Shown: one piece after another, positions 50,447-51,645 of the stretch
Layout: every line of letters starts with the position of its first letter
How positions within the stretch are numbered: the first letter of the stretch is position 1
From: Bacteroidota bacterium
GTDB lineage: Bacteria; Bacteroidota; Bacteroidia; UKL13-3
Reading direction: 5' to 3'
Length of the DNA: 51,645 nt
Assembly (NCBI GenBank): GCA_947456185.1
Contig: CANGPW010000013.1
Span: 1 to 51,645 of the forward strand
Program-made: the position numbers and the translations under genes
The notes under the pieces: model-generated
Told to the model about the DNA's origin: nothing
Database searches by the model: none
The model's input: only the letters and a program-made list of their open reading frames with translations

Positions 50447-51645
50447 TTATGAATGAGCGTGAGCATCGTTTGAATGAGCTTCGTGCTTTACTGGTGCTTT
50501 TTGTTCACCTGCAATCGACTCGTCTACATTTCTTATTTTAGTCATATAACCTACCGATGGTTGAACATTATACTCTTCTAATAAAACATATTTACGTTCA
50601 TTTTTAAATAGTTTAGAAATTTCGCTAGTTGCATCGTTCATGTCACCAAATATTAATGCATCGGCAGGACAAGATTGTTGACAAGCAGTTTTTACATCAC
50701 CATCTACCATTTTACGGTTTTCAATTTTAGCTTTTAACTTGCTAGCTTGAATACGTTGAACGCAGAATGAACATTTTTCCATTACACCACGTGAGCGAAC
50801 AGTAACGTCAGGATTGATAACCATTCTTCCCAAATCATTGTTAAAATGGAAATCAAAATCATCATTCTCTCTATATTTGAACCAATTGAATCTACGTACT
50901 TTATAAGGACAGTTGTTAGCACAATATCTTGTACCTACACAACGGTTATAAGCCATTTGATTTAAACCTTCTGAACTATGAACAGTAGCTAATACAGGAC
51001 AAACAGTTTCGCAAGGTGCATGTCCACAATGTTGACACATCATAGGTTGGTGCATGACAGTAACATGTTCAAAATCTATATTATTTTCTTTGTTATCGAA
51101 TTCTTTTTCTTTTGTAGATGGTTTTCCAGTTGCTACATTTTTAAAACTATAGTACCTGTCAATTCTAATCCAATGCATTTCTCTGCTGTTTAAAATTTCT
51201 TTTCTACCAACAACAGGAACATTATTTTCAGCTGAACAACTAACTACGCAAGAACCACAACCAGTACAAGCATTCATATCAATTGCCATTCCCCATTTGT
51301 GTCCTTTGCTATCATGCTCTTCCCATAATGAAATAATATGAGCATGCTCGTTGTTACCAGCACTAGGATTTTTAATATACTCGTTTAAAGAAGCTTCACG
51401 TAATAAATTACGTCCTTCAATAGTTTGATGCGTTTGAGTTAATGGTAATTCATAACCATCATCTGTTTTAGTTAATGTAATACCATTTGAAGCATTATAA
51501 CTAAAAGTATTGTTTTCAAAACTTACTAAACCAAAAGCATTTTTACCTAAACCTTTTCCAAAGTTTGAAGCTACTTTGCCTTTTAATTTACCATAACCCA
51601 TTGCCAAACCAATAGTTGAATTGGCTTGTCCTGGTTGAATCAAAA
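50447..51645 (-). CDS. actB: Alternative complex III subunit ActB, C-terminal part (iron-sulfur)
   Basis: About 400 codons of the 3' end are in the window; the gene enters from the right edge. The first visible stretch (IQPGQANSTIGLAMGYGKLK) is the end of the molybdopterin-oxidoreductase-like domain, which in ActB has no molybdenum cofactor. The ferredoxin-like domain then shows MNACTGCGSCVVSCSAENNV, HQPMMCQHCGHAPCETVCPV, CVGTRYCANNCPYKVRRFNW and EKCSFCVQR...CQQSCPADA, the cysteines for three [4Fe-4S] clusters and one [3Fe-4S] cluster. It relays electrons from the quinol site. The C-terminus is His/Ala-rich. Upstream actA is expected beyond the edge. Confidence 0.95.
   Translation of the reverse strand, partial: LIQPGQANSTIGLAMGYGKLKGKVASNFGKGLGKNAFGLVSFENNTFSYNASNGITLTKTDDGYELPLTQTHQTIEGRNLLREASLNEYIKNPSAGNNEHAHIISLWEEHDSKGHKWGMAIDMNACTGCGSCVVSCSAENNVPVVGRKEILNSREMHWIRIDRYYSFKNVATGKPSTKEKEFDNKENNIDFEHVTVMHQPMMCQHCGHAPCETVCPVLATVHSSEGLNQMAYNRCVGTRYCANNCPYKVRRFNWFKYRENDDFDFHFNNDLGRMVINPDVTVRSRGVMEKCSFCVQRIQASKLKAKIENRKMVDGDVKTACQQSCPADALIFGDMNDATSEISKLFKNERKYVLLEEYNVQPSVGYMTKIRNVDESIAGEQKAPVKHEAHSNDAHAHS

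Noticed and set aside
50447-51645. ActB as a molybdenum enzyme served by the window's MobA/FdhD
   Set aside because: The ActB molybdopterin-like domain is known not to bind molybdenum cofactor, and the genes lie ~50 kb apart.

Overview
This 51.6-kb, AT-rich window is an ordinary chromosomal segment of a Gram-negative Bacteroidota bacterium, probably of the Sphingobacteriales/Chitinophagales side of the phylum. The evidence is: an alternative complex III operon (actB-actC-actD-actE-actF), a DUF3276 (PUR-alpha-like) gene, an lptE - acidic TPR-like protein - secG cluster, a TonB-dependent receptor with an N-terminal carboxypeptidase-regulatory-like domain, lipoproteins with S-C lipoboxes, almost no Shine-Dalgarno sequences, many TTG starts, and TAnnTTTG-like boxes just upstream of several genes. 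No rRNA, tRNA, CRISPR array, prophage or intact transposon was seen.

Layout. 1-2.7 kb: the N-terminus of an APC-type permease (minus), then mobA-like and fdhD (molybdenum-cofactor maturation) and a DUF3050 protein. 2.9-7.5 kb: an exported acetolactate-decarboxylase-like protein, a small His/Cys-rich exported protein, a TonB-dependent receptor and its partner lipoprotein. 7.5-10.8 kb (minus): thrS-infC-rpmI-rplT. 11.4-12.3 kb: a DUF2975 membrane protein with a YozG-type HTH regulator. 12.7-15.9 kb: an SDR sugar-nucleotide-reductase-like protein, a one-TM small protein, a ComEA-like HhH protein and an acyl-CoA dehydrogenase. 16-20.2 kb: recO (minus), a phospholipase-D/cardiolipin-synthase-like protein and recG. 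20.8-23 kb (minus): a heptose-7-phosphate kinase and an aminotransferase. 23.2-28.8 kb: lptE, a TPR-like protein, secG and gcvP. 29-31 kb (minus): lpxB-fmt. 31.3-37.3 kb: an exosortase-family protein, an associated membrane protein, a LIC_10190-like polytopic protein, a GT2 glycosyltransferase, a YdcF-family protein and an ABC exporter, packed head to tail. 37.3-39.9 kb: DUF3276, a lipoprotein and pfkA. 40.2-41.7 kb (minus): a deoxynucleoside kinase and a Sua5-type tsaC. 41.9-44.5 kb: an LptF/LptG-family permease and a GT4 glycosyltransferase. 44.6-46.2 kb (minus): pruA. 46.5-51.6 kb (minus): the alternative complex III operon, entering from the right edge.

A recurring theme is envelope construction: lpxB, heptose kinase, lptE, LptF/G, secG, two glycosyltransferases and the exosortase-linked cluster. 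A second theme is the noncoding DNA. Intergenic gaps carry a dispersed ~24-bp repeat, hairpins that share an apical loop on different stems, short-phrase low-complexity arrays, and a 29-bp duplication of the recG 3' end around ~565 bp of noncoding DNA.

The items most worth following up are the exosortase/polysaccharide cluster, the exported acetolactate-decarboxylase homologue, the His-rich protein/TonB locus, an Asp-to-Asn change in the PfkA metal motif, an ABC exporter with a degenerate-type nucleotide site and no adjacent partner, and the recG-end duplication. None of these proves a new system from sequence alone.
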